A stretch of 64,000 nt of DNA from Buxus sempervirens. Taxonomy: Eukaryota > Streptophyta > Magnoliopsida > Buxales > Buxaceae. Position 1 is the stretch's first letter. Each line of letters begins with the position of its first letter. A program made the position numbers and the translations under genes. The notes under the pieces were generated by a model. It had not been told where the DNA came from. It made no database searches and saw nothing but the letters and a program-made list of their open reading frames with translations. This document shows, piece by piece, positions 36,701 to 45,672 of the stretch. Where the stretch lies: assembly GCA_947561395.2 (NCBI GenBank), contig OX387194.1, forward strand, positions 15,610,048 to 15,674,047, given 5' to 3'.

Positions 36701-39700
36701 AGAAAAAGATGGTTGTAATTTGTATTGATCTGTAAATGAACGATTACATTAATGGAGGTATTCGAGAGACCTCCCCTCTCCAATTAAGCTCATACAATTT
36801 TTCATGCCCTCATTCTCTCCCCATCTTCTCTTTTTGATTGCTCGTAACTAACTCCCCTAACAGATATTGTCCACGTCATACCTGTTATCATTCTCTACTG
36901 CAAACACTAACTAATTCCTAACTATCTCCGCATCACTTTAGCTTCATGTGAGTCATCTCTTAGGCTAAAGAGTTGGGCCCTTGAAAGCTTGATGTGGCTG
37001 CTCTTCCTCTCCTGATGTGGCTGCTCTTCCTCTCCTTGTATATGTGAATGGAATTGGAGGTTTGCTAACCCTTGGGATCCCATCAAATTGTTATTCTTAT
37101 AGCTACTCTGATATTCTTCTCATTCATATATAGTGGATTTAATTTGTCTTAATGTGCAAGATGTTTGTATTTCAGTTTTATTTCCTTTTAAATTTTATTA
37201 TACTGATGTATGGTACATCAAGTACTTGAAAGTTGGGAGTTTGCTTGGGTTTTCACATTGGGGTGTGTAGAAGCTGCAGTTATGTCTTAGTATCATTTAC
37301 CCCATTACTATTTATATTATTAATTAATTATTACGAATATAGGGATAATATAAGTATAATTTTCGAGGCGTGACACACATCATATGAATTTGGATTAAAT
37401 ACAATGAACAAAAAACTTTTGGACTTAACCAATATGGAGCAGTCTGATCCAGCCCATATTTTGAAATCCCATACAGGCTTCAAAAATAAAATAGATGAGC
37501 GAGAGAGTCAATCTGGTCCAACTAGAAAATCCAAAAGGAAACCCATCAATGACGGGATGACATCTGTGAGTCATAACTAGGTTACTTAGCCGGAATTTTT
37601 GACCCAAACTAGACATTTTGACCCGGGTGACTGCCTACACCCATTGTTTAACCCTATAGCTAGTCGCACATTCAAACTGGCTAACTGAACTACCGCTAAG
37701 CCGAAAATCCAAACCGAGTCAACACCTGAACCACATGCATGGATGGATTTACAGTGACTAGGGTTGAATAATCTAGTCCTTGAGCTCACATCACTTGTAA
37801 AGCAGCAATACCTATAATGGCAAGCGAGGATATCTCTATTCATTCAGATACTAAGCAAACTATCTTCAATTTGACTCGTTCTCAATCTTCACTTCTATTC
37901 TATCTTTTGGCTAACTTCCTTGAGTCAAAAACAGGGTCATAATCTTACAATGATGACCAGGTTTGAAGCATTTCATTGCTGTTAAAACACAGGCCCTTTT
38001 CTTGCCTTTCTCAATCTAGCTGTCAACCTTCTAATTAGAGAGATTTGGCATGATTATAACTAATTTTGTATTGCAAAATAAGGTTTAGCAAATTTAGTTC
38101 ACATAAGCCTTAAAGATGAACTTACCATTAAGTATTGGGAGAATTTACATGTTCATGTCCCCATTAACAACATAGCATATATATATGGTACATGGATAAA
38201 CGTTAAATTTGAAGCCTCAAGCATGGGCATCCTACAAAATGTTGGAAGGAATTACATATTGGCTTTCCTTTTCAAGAGATCTGGCTGTTCCTCTAAAAGG
38301 AAGTATCTTTATTAACTATTTCCCTCAACATTTTAACATTCAGCATAAGAAAAAAACCAGATCTATGCAACCAGTTCCCTTGGTTATGCTAGATATATGA
38401 ATAGCAAAGGACGGTAGCATGATGTTACAGAGATATCAGGCATAGAGTGATATCCCACAAGAAGATGGAAATTGGGAAATATATAAATTGATGCAAGATA
38501 GGTATCAATAAAACAACCCTGCAGACAAGGTTGCTGCCTAGCACATGGGAAATGATACGTATCTGTAGTCGTGCACAGCCCATCATGCACATGGGATGTC
38601 ACTGAAGAGTTACATATGAAGCCTCATGTATGGACAAAACACAGGAAATTAGTTGTTTGTTTGTCCGGTCCATAATTTCTGTTATTGGAGAGCAATAACA
38701 GGTCATTTTGTTAAGATAAATTTAGTAAGTTATTATCTTAACTTCTGCTAGGAAGTGTCTGTTACTAGAAAGTGATAGTATATCAGTAAGTTGTAAAAAA
38801 AAGGGGGGAAAACAAATAGTTTTTGAAAATAAGATCTAATTAAGCTCAACCACAGCATCCTAGAAGATGTACTCTCTAATATACCATAATCATGATTCAA
38901 AATTATAATAAACAGGAGCATTCATTGAAACAACATATATTCATGACATTCTGCTCCACAGCGAAAAAAGAAAAAAAAATAATATTTTTTGAAACAGAAT
39001 TCTGAAAACATCCATGAGACTAGAGTTTTAAATTCCTCTAAATTTCCTGCCAAGAATGACACCAAAATTTCCCTATTCTTGAAATTTTTGTTTACGTTTC
39101 TTTTATGGAAAAATAGTTCCAACAAGCAAGTTTTTTCCAAAATCAAAATCTAAAACGACAAGTAGAACGCCGTGTATCAACCTAAAGTAAATTTCTAGAT
39201 AACACATAAACAAAAGGAGAGAAAAATATATTGAGGTTGCTTACTTCTACGAGTTCGCTTCTTGTACAAGATGCGGTAACCACACTCCCTGCACTGAATC
39301 ACATCACCAGGCTTCAGAGTGTTTTCCTGTCCACAATCTATAAACAAAAAAACAAAAAAACAAAAAAACAAAAAAACAAAAAAACAAAAAAACAAAAAAA
39401 CAAAAAAACAAAAAAACAAAAAAACAAAAAAACAAAAAAACAAAAAAACAAAAAAACAAAAAAACAAAAACAAAAAAACAAAAAAACAAAAAAACAAAAA
39501 AACAAAAAAACAAAAAAACAAAAAACAAAAAAACAAAAAAACAAAAAAACAAAAACAAGCAAATAAATAATTTCAGAGCCCAAGCCATTATCAGTAATGG
39601 ATGACTGAATACTTGTCATAATAAGAAAGGAAACAATCTTTCAATATAAGAAGAAAGAGAAGAGGAGGATCGCATCTACCTCCACAGATGTAAGTCACTG

Positions 39701-39719
39701 GTTCCGGCTGTGGATCCAT
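27800..39719 (-). CDS. NRPB12: RNA polymerase II/IV/V subunit 12 (Rpb12/NRPB12)
   Basis: Small zinc-ribbon subunit shared by nuclear RNA polymerases, needed for assembly and open-complex stability. Minus-strand coding exons are 39719-39680 (40 nt), 39337-39245 (93 nt) and 27822-27800 (23 nt). Together they give 156 nt, 51 residues plus TGA, the normal plant length. Exon 1 encodes [13 protein letters not shown]; exon 2 contains [19 protein letters not shown] and ILYKKRTRR; exon 3 completes IVQYEAR. The four zinc Cys (positions 12, 15, 29, 32) are present. All junctions are GT-AG and phases agree. Intron 1 is 342 bp, mostly an A/T-rich octamer repeat; intron 2 is 11,422 bp and full of transposons. 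A 5' UTR intron (40067-39749) precedes the start. Exon 3 was found by matching the conserved C-terminus with an AG acceptor in the right phase; splicing over 11 kb is inferred. Confidence 0.9.
27982..28166 (-). other. exon-like open frame in NRPB12 intron 2
   Basis: Minus strand, directly after a good acceptor (CCGTTTAATGCAG), the frame reads [20 protein letters not shown], then [10 protein letters not shown] and [11 protein letters not shown], to a stop. Its composition looks protein-like rather than random, but I do not recognise the family. Splicing NRPB12 exon 2 to this acceptor would hit a stop after two codons. It could be a gene remnant or alternative terminal exon. Confidence 0.3.
28789..28870. 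repeat. 25-base inverted repeat (hairpin)
   Basis: ACTGATACACGTACCCCTTG at 28789 pairs with CAAGGGCACGTGTATCAGT ending at 28870. The arms are 26 and 25 bases with a single bulge around a 31-base loop. It may be a solo miniature transposon or a foldback. Confidence 0.85.
28871..29830. other. intronic sequence, unassigned
   Basis: No gene seen. 29370-29640 is rich in GGTGGTGG and CAACCACTG words, some in inverted order, but no element ends were defined. Confidence 0.4.
29831..31700 (+). repeat. possible gypsy-type LTR, ends not found
   Basis: A TATA box GCTATAAAATCC (30570-30580), a long AT-rich leader and pyrimidine-rich downstream sequence have the texture of the other LTRs here. No TG or CA ends, target duplication or partner copy was found. 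The 89-codon frame at 30027 shows no known domain. Confidence 0.25.
31893..31906 (+). repeat. LINE target duplication, left copy
   Basis: AAAGACAGCAATTT, identical to 32837-32850. Confidence 0.92.
31907..32836 (+). mobile_element. 5'-truncated LINE with perfect target duplication
   Basis: 930 bp between two copies of the 14-bp sequence AAAGACAGCAATTT. It begins inside the C-terminal part of the L1-type ORF2 and ends in an A-rich tail (ATAAAAATAAAATAAAATAA). The zinc-binding segment after RT (zf-RVT) is visible from about 32070: [33 protein letters not shown], then [21 protein letters not shown] stop interrupts it at about 32177. A classic target-primed insertion into NRPB12 intron 2. Confidence 0.93.
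35505..36344 (-). mobile_element. LINE 3' fragment, minus strand, nested in the LTR
   Basis: The minus strand encodes the same zf-RVT region as the LINE at 31907: [44 protein letters not shown], with stops. Its poly(A) tail is the T run at 35505-35513, with a (GT)n microsatellite just inside at 35527-35554. The 5' end holds a 75-base tandem duplication: TCTTCCACCTTCTTTGGA appears at 36232 and 36307. Possible diverged target duplication: TCTCCATGGGAA at 35492 and TCTCAATGGGAG at 36345. Confidence 0.75.
35527..35554 (+). repeat. (GT)n microsatellite
   Basis: About 13 uninterrupted GT units. Confidence 0.95.
36591..36862 (-). repeat. possible small copia-type solo LTR
   Basis: The minus strand begins TGTTAGGGGAGTTAGTTACG at 36862 and runs to ...AGAGTTCTATCA at 36591. 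TG...CA ends and leader-like TTGTAATTTGTATTGATCTG fit a small LTR. No target duplication was found. Confidence 0.3.
37381..39009. other. intron 2 sequence near exon 2, unassigned
   Basis: AT-rich, no recognised element or coding frame. Confidence 0.4.
39342..39556 (+). repeat. octamer repeat (CAAAAAAA)n in NRPB12 intron 1
   Basis: About 27 units of CAAAAAAA, with two shorter ones at 39466-39473 and 39517-39523. On the transcript strand it is TTTTTTTG, occupying nearly two thirds of intron 1 and ending five bases from the 3' splice site. Long reading frames across it are artefacts. Confidence 0.95.
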
Positions 39720-39748
39720 AGATCACGAAGAATGGTAAATTAGGGTTT

Positions 39749-40067
39749 CTGATGAGACGAAAAGAATCAAAAGTTAGGGGGTTTTTTTTAATTTTAACGA
39801 AGTAAAAAAGATATCATATAATTCTACAAGACAATGAACTGAAAAATGATGAGATCTGGAAACACTAAACAAAAAACAGAATAAAGTAAACGAAAAAGGC
39901 AAAATGAGATTTCAATTACAGAACAATATAAGAATGCGGGTTGGATTTGAAGGGAAGATGATAAGAGAAATCTGAAAGACGAAATCAAAACTCATAAGAA
40001 TCTAAAATCAGAAAACACGGAGAAGCTATAGAAAAGCAAGAGATTTAAAGTATTGACATTTGCTTAC
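39749..40067 (-). other. NRPB12 5' UTR intron
   Basis: Minus-strand donor CTGAG|GTAAGC at 40067 and acceptor TCTCATCAG|AAACCC at 39749. Both sites are preserved in the duplicate. An intron in the leader of a housekeeping gene is common in plants and often raises expression. Confidence 0.7.
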
Positions 40068-40661
40068 CTCAGATGAACAGAAGCGCAGAGGCTTTTGGTT
40101 TAGGGTTTCAGCAGAGAAAGAGAAGGATTGAGTACTTAAAAAAATGGAGCTGTAGTCTGGCTCTGTTTGTTTCACCAGAAAATATTTTCTGGAAGAAAAT
40201 TTTCCAAGAAAAAGTTTTCCTTTTTTGTTTTTTCCAAGTGTTTAGATGTAACCAGTGGTGGCAATCGGTCGAATACGGTACGGATCTACCAGGATCCGAA
40301 TTCGATCCGAAAAAAATTTACCGATATCTGACGGATCTTCAATACCTAAATTCAAATTTGAAACTCAATTAATATCCGAAATCCGAATTCTATCCGAAAT
40401 CCGAATTCTATCATGTTTGAACCTGAAACTTAAAAAAGCAATTTTAACAATTAAGTAAATTTAACTATGAATTTTAACACCCAAAAAAAAACGGAAAAAG
40501 GAAGATTCATGAAATAAGAGTGAACATTGCAGGCAACTACAATCTTTATTACATTCACAAGAACATAAAATGGATTAAATGAAATAATACTCCAACCACA
40601 TTTGAGTTACTAGCTGGAAAATGCTATCTAACGTCGATGCACCCACGACTGATCTTCTTTC

Positions 40662-42445
40662 TAGGGGTGGCAATTGGTCAAATACAGTATGGATCTACCA
40701 TGATCCGAAAAAAATTTACTAATATCCGAATTTGATCCAATATCCGACAGATCTTTAATACCTAAATCTGAATTCGAAACTCAATGAATATCCAAAATCC
40801 GAATTCGATCCGAAATCCGAATTTGATCCGATATTCGACCGATCTTTTATACCTAAAACCAAATTCAAAACTGAAATCCGAATTCAATCAGAAATCAGAA
40901 ATCCGAATTCCGAATTCAATCCTGTTTGAACCTGAAGCTTAAAAAAGCAATTTTAACAATTGAGGTAACTAATTTTCTTTTCTAATAATTGTCAACAATC
41001 ATTTCTTCTCATAAGAAAAGATAAATAAATACCTATGTACATAAGAAAAAATAAATAAACCAAATGTAACATTTCATTACAGAATGGCATGCAGAACCAA
41101 GACTGATCACCACACTCATGCCGCTATGCCATTATAACTTGCTGCTACAGCATACCCAATGATTACCTCAACCTCCTACAGAATTAAGTAAATGTAACAT
41201 ATGATTATAGAACCTAAAGGGAAAATATTAGACCCAGGTAGTATCATAATACCATAATATATTTGAAACTAAAATATTATGGCAAATTCTTGGCCAAGTT
41301 TAACTCTCAAACCTCTGTGCTTACTTTAGATGGTAGTGCCTAAGCAGAAAGTTATTTACAAGAAGAAGCACGTTTAGACCTTAACTACCTTGCTAAATAG
41401 CCTCATGCAACAAATAACTTACATTTACACCCTCTGGATTCTACCCCATTGATATTAATGCCTTTCCATACAGGAAAAAAGGGAAATAATGAATGTCTGC
41501 TCAAAAACAAGTGGGGAAAAAGAACAACAAATGGGCTGAAACTCGTTGCGAGAAAGAAACACACAATTTCGTTACGGCATTTCGTCATGCAGCTGAAACT
41601 CGTTGCTAGAATCGAAAATGATAGCGGATGCTCAGCATTCAAGTGGCTTTCAGCAAAGACACTGCAGCAAATTGTTGTAATGGCAACGAAGAATGTGCGA
41701 AAATTAGACAAACACAGTTGTCTAAAATAGTTTCAATTTTATTTTCTTGGGTTTTCCTTCCTCATTAATGAAGAACTTGGCCATCGTAGAATCAGCGTAT
41801 GGTTAACTAATTGGAAATGCAGAACTGTTAAGATTCTTAACAGCTAATGAAGAACTTGAATAAGCTGTTAAGATTCTTGGGACGAGAGACTTATAGACTT
41901 AACAAAGAATCTGTTGAAACTTGAGAGAGCTGATGGCGACCGTGCCGTTCGTAGTGGTGTTGAGGAAGATGGTGATGACACCGTGGGCAGTAGCGTTCGA
42001 CGGCGGTGGTGACCGTGGCGTTCGTACTTCGCAGTCGACGAACGAAGAACTCCCAAATTTCGCAGAGTCAGCAAAGAAGAGAAGAGAGTTAGGGAAAAAT
42101 GGCAAATCGTTTTTTGGTTAGGAGCTTAGGGTTAGGGCAAATCGGTTTTTGGTTTTAGCTTATGGTTGAACCACGCTTTAAGTTGTGATGGTTTAACCAT
42201 GGTCTAATTTCTGGTATGGGCTAAGTTTATCTATATCTATACTATTAACTTATTAAGTATGTTTTCGGTTCAGATCTTTTTCGGATCGGATACATGTATA
42301 TCCGAATTCAAATCCGAATTTTTTTGGGATCCGAAATTCTAGATCCGTATCCGAACCACAAATTTAAATCCTATATCTGAATTTGGAAATTTCGGATCGA
42401 ATTCGGGTCGGATTCGAATATATATCTGACCCATTGCCAGCCCTA
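40662..42445. mobile_element. non-autonomous hAT-like element with 8-bp target duplication
   Basis: Terminal repeats TAGGGGTGGCAATTGGTC and, at the right end read inverted, TAGGGCTGGCAATGGGTC (16 of 18 match). The perfect 8-bp target duplication CTTCTTTC is at 40654-40661 and 42446-42453, the hallmark of hAT. Subterminal regions are packed with ATCCGAAT and TTCGGAT words in opposite orientations. Internal 1784 bp has no transposase. Confidence 0.93.
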
Positions 42446-42453
42446 CTTCTTTC

Positions 42454-43433
42454 TAATATCATCGCTAATTAAACTCCACCATAAAATCTTCACATTGTGC
42501 TCTGTGCTCCAAGATGAAATCTTATGGGGTCGTTAATTCCTGCAAATATCTCTAGAATTTAATAGATCTTTCCATCACTGGGGTAGCTCCATCTATACAA
42601 TTCTTCAGACCAAGAATTCGATCACGTTGAGAAATTATAGGAACCCCCATCACTCACCATCGTTGCAAATTAGCAAGATCCCCTCACCACCCAACCCAAA
42701 ATCCGCATCAAATTATCTTTATACTAATTACAATGCAATGCAAAACGAATACAATGAGACAGGATATTACAACCCATTACAGAAAGACAAAAACCCTAAG
42801 TCATGGATCCATTGCATCCATCGCAATTCTTGGCGTAGCCATTGGAGTCGTACCTAAAGGTCTGGGGCAGAACTACGTGGTCTGAAAATTTGAAAGAAAT
42901 ATGGGTATTTAGTAGGAAATTAGCAATGAATGGCAAAGGGGTTTTTCTATGCGTGGATGAAGCTCTGCAATACCAACGAAGGTAACCTTGAAACCGACGC
43001 CATGAAAGAACATAAGAGCAGTAGAAAATTTCTAATTCTACGATATCAACAGCCATGAACCCAAAAAACAAGGAAATAATCCTGAATATTGCAGGAAGAG
43101 AAGTATGAAGCAAACCTTAAGAGCTCTTGGTCTTCAGAAAGCTTTAAACAGCACAGCACAGAGAAAACCCCCAAACGTCACTTCTACAATGAATCAAAAG
43201 AAGAAGATGGAAGATGGTGATGAGGCCGTCAAATTTCCTAAGGTTGATGAAGGGAGGTGGTGTTCGTACTTCGCCGTCGACGAAGGGAGAAAACCCCCAA
43301 ATTTCGCAGGGCAAAAGTCGGCAGACAATAGAAGGTTAGGGCAAATCGATATTTGGTTTTACTCTTTTAAGTTATGGTTCAAGCACGATTTAATTTTTGA
43401 TGGTTCAAGCATGGTCTAACAACTCTGCGCTGA
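42454..43433. other. right part of spacer, unassigned
   Basis: No gene recognised. The minus-strand frame at 43113-42796 ends in a Cys-rich tail (KNCDGCNGSMT) but has no known family. Bases 43250-43425 repeat part of the nested element. Confidence 0.35.
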
Positions 43434-43966
43434 GTTACATCTAAACACTTGGAAAAAACAAAAAAGGAAAACTTTTTCTTGGAAAATTTTCTTCCAGAAA
43501 ATATTTTCTGGTGAAACAAACAGAGCCAGACTACAGCTCCATTTTTTTAAGTACTCAATCCTTCTCTTTCTCTGCTGAAACCCTAAACCAAAAGCCTCTG
43601 CGCTTCTGTTCATCTGAGGTAAGCAAATGTCAATACTTTAAATCTCTTGCTTTTCTATAGCTTCTCCGTGTTTTCTGATTTTAGATTCTTATGAGTTTTG
43701 ATTTCGTCTTTCAGATTTCTCTTATCATCTTCCCTTCAAATCCAACCCGCATTCTTATATTGTTCTGTAATTGAAATCTCATTTTGCCTTTTTCGTTTAC
43801 TTTATTCTGTTTTTTGTTTAGTGTTTCCAGATCTCATCATTTTTCAGTTCATTGTCTTGTAGAATTATATGATATCTTTTTTACTTCGTTAAAATTAAAA
43901 AAAACCCCCTAACTTTTGATTCTTTTCGTCTCATCAGAAACCCTAATTTACCATTCTTCGTGATCT

Positions 43967-44306
43967 ATGGATCCACAGCCGGAACCAGTGACTTACATCT
44001 GTGGAGGTAGATGCGATCCTCCTCTTCTCTTTCTTCTTATATTGAAAGATTGTTTCCTTTCTTATTATGACAAATATTCAGTCATCCATTACTGATAATG
44101 GCTTGGGCTCTGAAATTATTTATTTGCTTGTTTTTGTTTTTTTGTTTTTTTGTTTTTTTTGTTTTTTTTGTTTTTTTTGTTTTTTTTTGTTTTTTGTTTT
44201 TTTGTTTTTTTGTTCTTTTGTTTTTTTTTTGTTTTTTTGTTTTTTGATGTGATTCAGTGCAGGGAGTGTGGTTACCGCATCTTGTACAAGAAGCAAACTC
44301 GTAGAA
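43967..44306 (+). pseudogene. NRPB12: NRPB12 duplicate, truncated
   Basis: Exon 1 is intact (43967-44006, [13 protein letters not shown], donor GGTAGATG). The T-rich intron runs directly into the middle of exon 2 at 44246 (GATGTGATTCAGTGC). The 3' splice site and the first 32 nt of exon 2, including the second zinc Cys (CGDC), are missing. The remnant to 44306 carries one Arg to Gln change (CAA, 44294). No exon 3 follows in the window. It cannot make Rpb12, but its promoter, leader and UTR intron are preserved and it could be transcribed. Confidence 0.92.
44124..44245 (+). repeat. degenerate T-rich octamer repeat
   Basis: Counterpart of the intron 1 repeat, about 120 bases with unit length varying between 6 and 10; ends inside former exon 2. 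Confidence 0.9.
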
Positions 44307-44540
44307 GTAAGCAACCTCAATATATTTTTCTCTCCTTTTGTTTATGTGTTATCTAGAAATTTACTTCAGGTTGATACACAGCGTTCTACTTGTCGTTTTA
44401 GATTTTGATTTTGGAAAAAACTTGCTTGTTGGAACTATTTTTCCATAAAAGAAACGTAAAAAAAAATTTCAAGAATAGGGAAATTTTGGTGTCATTCTTG
44501 GCAGGAAATTTAGAGGAATTTAAAACTCTAGTCTCATGGA

Positions 44541-44581
44541 TGTTAAAACTAACAAAAAAAAGGGTTTTGCTAGAATTCTAC
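44541..44581 (+). repeat. 41-base inverted repeat, left copy
   Basis: TGTTAAAACTAAC, A run, GGGTTTTGCTAGAATTCTAC; its reverse complement is at 48457-48499. It begins exactly where the right NRPB12 arm ends. Confidence 0.88.
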
Positions 44582-45672
44582 AAAGAAATTGGAGAGTTTC
44601 CACAAGTGAAATCGAAAGGGAAAAGAATAAAGGGAATCAACATGATCAAAGAGGAGGGAAAACCGTACTTGCAAAGTGGAGATATCGATGGCCATGGCGT
44701 TTTTACTCAACTGCCTCAACTGCTTCGGAGGCTGTACTGAGAGAGAATCAGGCGTTTCTTTCGCATGTAAGTTGTCTGCATGCAGAATAACTTTTCAGAA
44801 GGTGACAAAGGCCTATGCACAAGTGTGCATATATCAACCATATATCTGTCACAACGGAGGAGCAAAAATTTATTGTCTTTCTTCATCGCTAAAAGAAGAG
44901 AAATTTTCGGCCGTTAATTTTGTATGCTGTAAAATATGGAGATCAAAATCTGGTTAGGTTAGCCTAACGAAGTGTTTTCGCCTTAATAAGACCCACAATC
45001 TGATCAAAATCTGGTCGGCCGTTACTATCCCTCTACTCTATAACTAGATTAGACCCACAAACATTTCGACACGAGGAGATGACCTAATTTCAGATCTCAT
45101 TTTCCATCAAAACAGACATTACAGAGACAATCCAAGAACAGAGTAGCTTTCAAAGCCCTGTTCTTAACCTTTACTATTCCCAAATCAAACCCATTGCTTC
45201 TCCAGTCCTCGAATACAAAACGAGAATCTGAGAGAGTGAAATGTGGAGGAAGAACAAAGGAAGAGAGAGTGAAACAGGAAGCGAGACTTAATAAGTCTGT
45301 CCTCCTCACTTTGTCGGTCTCACAACACAGAGCATCCAAAAAGAAGATCATTATGTAGATCTGAACCGATCTGAACTGCAGATATAAAAAAAAATTGTAG
45401 ATCATTATGTACCTGGAGGAACGATGCAAGCGTATACTTGTGCAATTCGCCCGTTCGCCACCACCGCCGGACGAGAGAGAGTTGAAAACTTGAGACTTGA
45501 GAAGATGAGAAGAAGACGAGAGAGTGTAGAGAGGGAGAGTTGGGACTTGGGAAGACGAGAGGATCAGACTTCAGAGGAAGATGAGTCGAGTCAGATTTCA
45601 GAGTGTTGCTTGAGGGGTTAGGGCAAAACGCAAATGTTGGTTTTATACGAAGAGGATAAAATTACTTACTTA
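44582..45672. other. unassigned, possible gene fragments
   Basis: On the plus strand 44688-44766 reads MAMAFLLNCLNCFGGCTERE and ends before a GTAAGT donor, like a small first exon (confidence about 0.2). The rest has no recognised content. Confidence 0.3.

Larger units (their letters stand above)
33329..37375 (+). repeat. solo gypsy-type LTR in NRPB12 intron 2
   Basis: Starts TGTAATGCCTTGAAATTTTA and ends TTTTCGAGGCGTGACA. The 5-bp target duplication CACAT is perfect at 33324-33328 and 37376-37380. Gross length 4047 bp, including a nested LINE (about 35505-36344) and probably a small copia LTR (36591-36862), so the LTR itself is near 2.9 kb. GCGCTCGAGC-type words are clustered at 34200-34490. 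No internal region, so solo. Confidence 0.9.
27823..39244 (-). other. NRPB12 intron 2, 11.4 kb, transposon-filled
   Basis: Donor GTAAGC at 39244-39239, acceptor TTTGTTTGTCACAG at 27836-27823. It contains a LINE (31907-32836), a solo gypsy LTR (33329-37375) with a nested LINE and a possible small copia LTR, a hairpin (28789-28870) and possible further LTR sequence. The parts between are unassigned. Confidence 0.85.
39010..40238 (-). repeat. inverted duplication, left arm (functional NRPB12 5' half)
   Basis: Covers the promoter-proximal sequence, 5' UTR and its intron, exon 1, intron 1, exon 2 and about 235 bp of intron 2. Its reverse complement matches 43434-44543 almost base for base outside the intron 1 repeat. 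Left boundary near CATCCATGAGACTAG, right boundary at GTGTTTAGATGTAAC. Confidence 0.93.
40239..43433. other. spacer between the inverted arms
   Basis: Begins CAGTGGTGGCAATCGG, which resembles a hAT terminal repeat. The first 250 bases consist of ATCCGAAT-type words also found at the ends of the nested hAT element. The end portion (43250-43425) is a diverged direct repeat of 41995-42215. The spacer may itself be an older element of the same group, but a matching right end was not seen. Confidence 0.5.
43434..44543 (+). repeat. inverted duplication, right arm
   Basis: Plus-strand copy of the left arm, starting GTTACATCTAAACAC and ending at CTAGTCTCATGGATGTT. The UTR intron is essentially identical by eye. 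The copy is about 120 bp shorter, because of a contracted T-rich repeat and a deletion into exon 2. Confidence 0.93.

Noticed and set aside
38540-38720. Possible second copy of the 28980-29130 sequence
   Set aside because: Only short scattered words agree; not enough to call a repeat family.
39195-39619. Several 80-113-codon frames made of Phe/Cys/Leu or Lys/Asn/Gln/Thr repeats
   Set aside because: They are translations of the (CAAAAAAA)n octamer array in NRPB12 intron 1; only the short CGQENTL...RTRR part is a true exon.
43105-43419. 104-codon plus-strand frame in the duplication spacer
   Set aside because: Overlaps a diverged repeat also present at 41995-42215, with no recognised domain.
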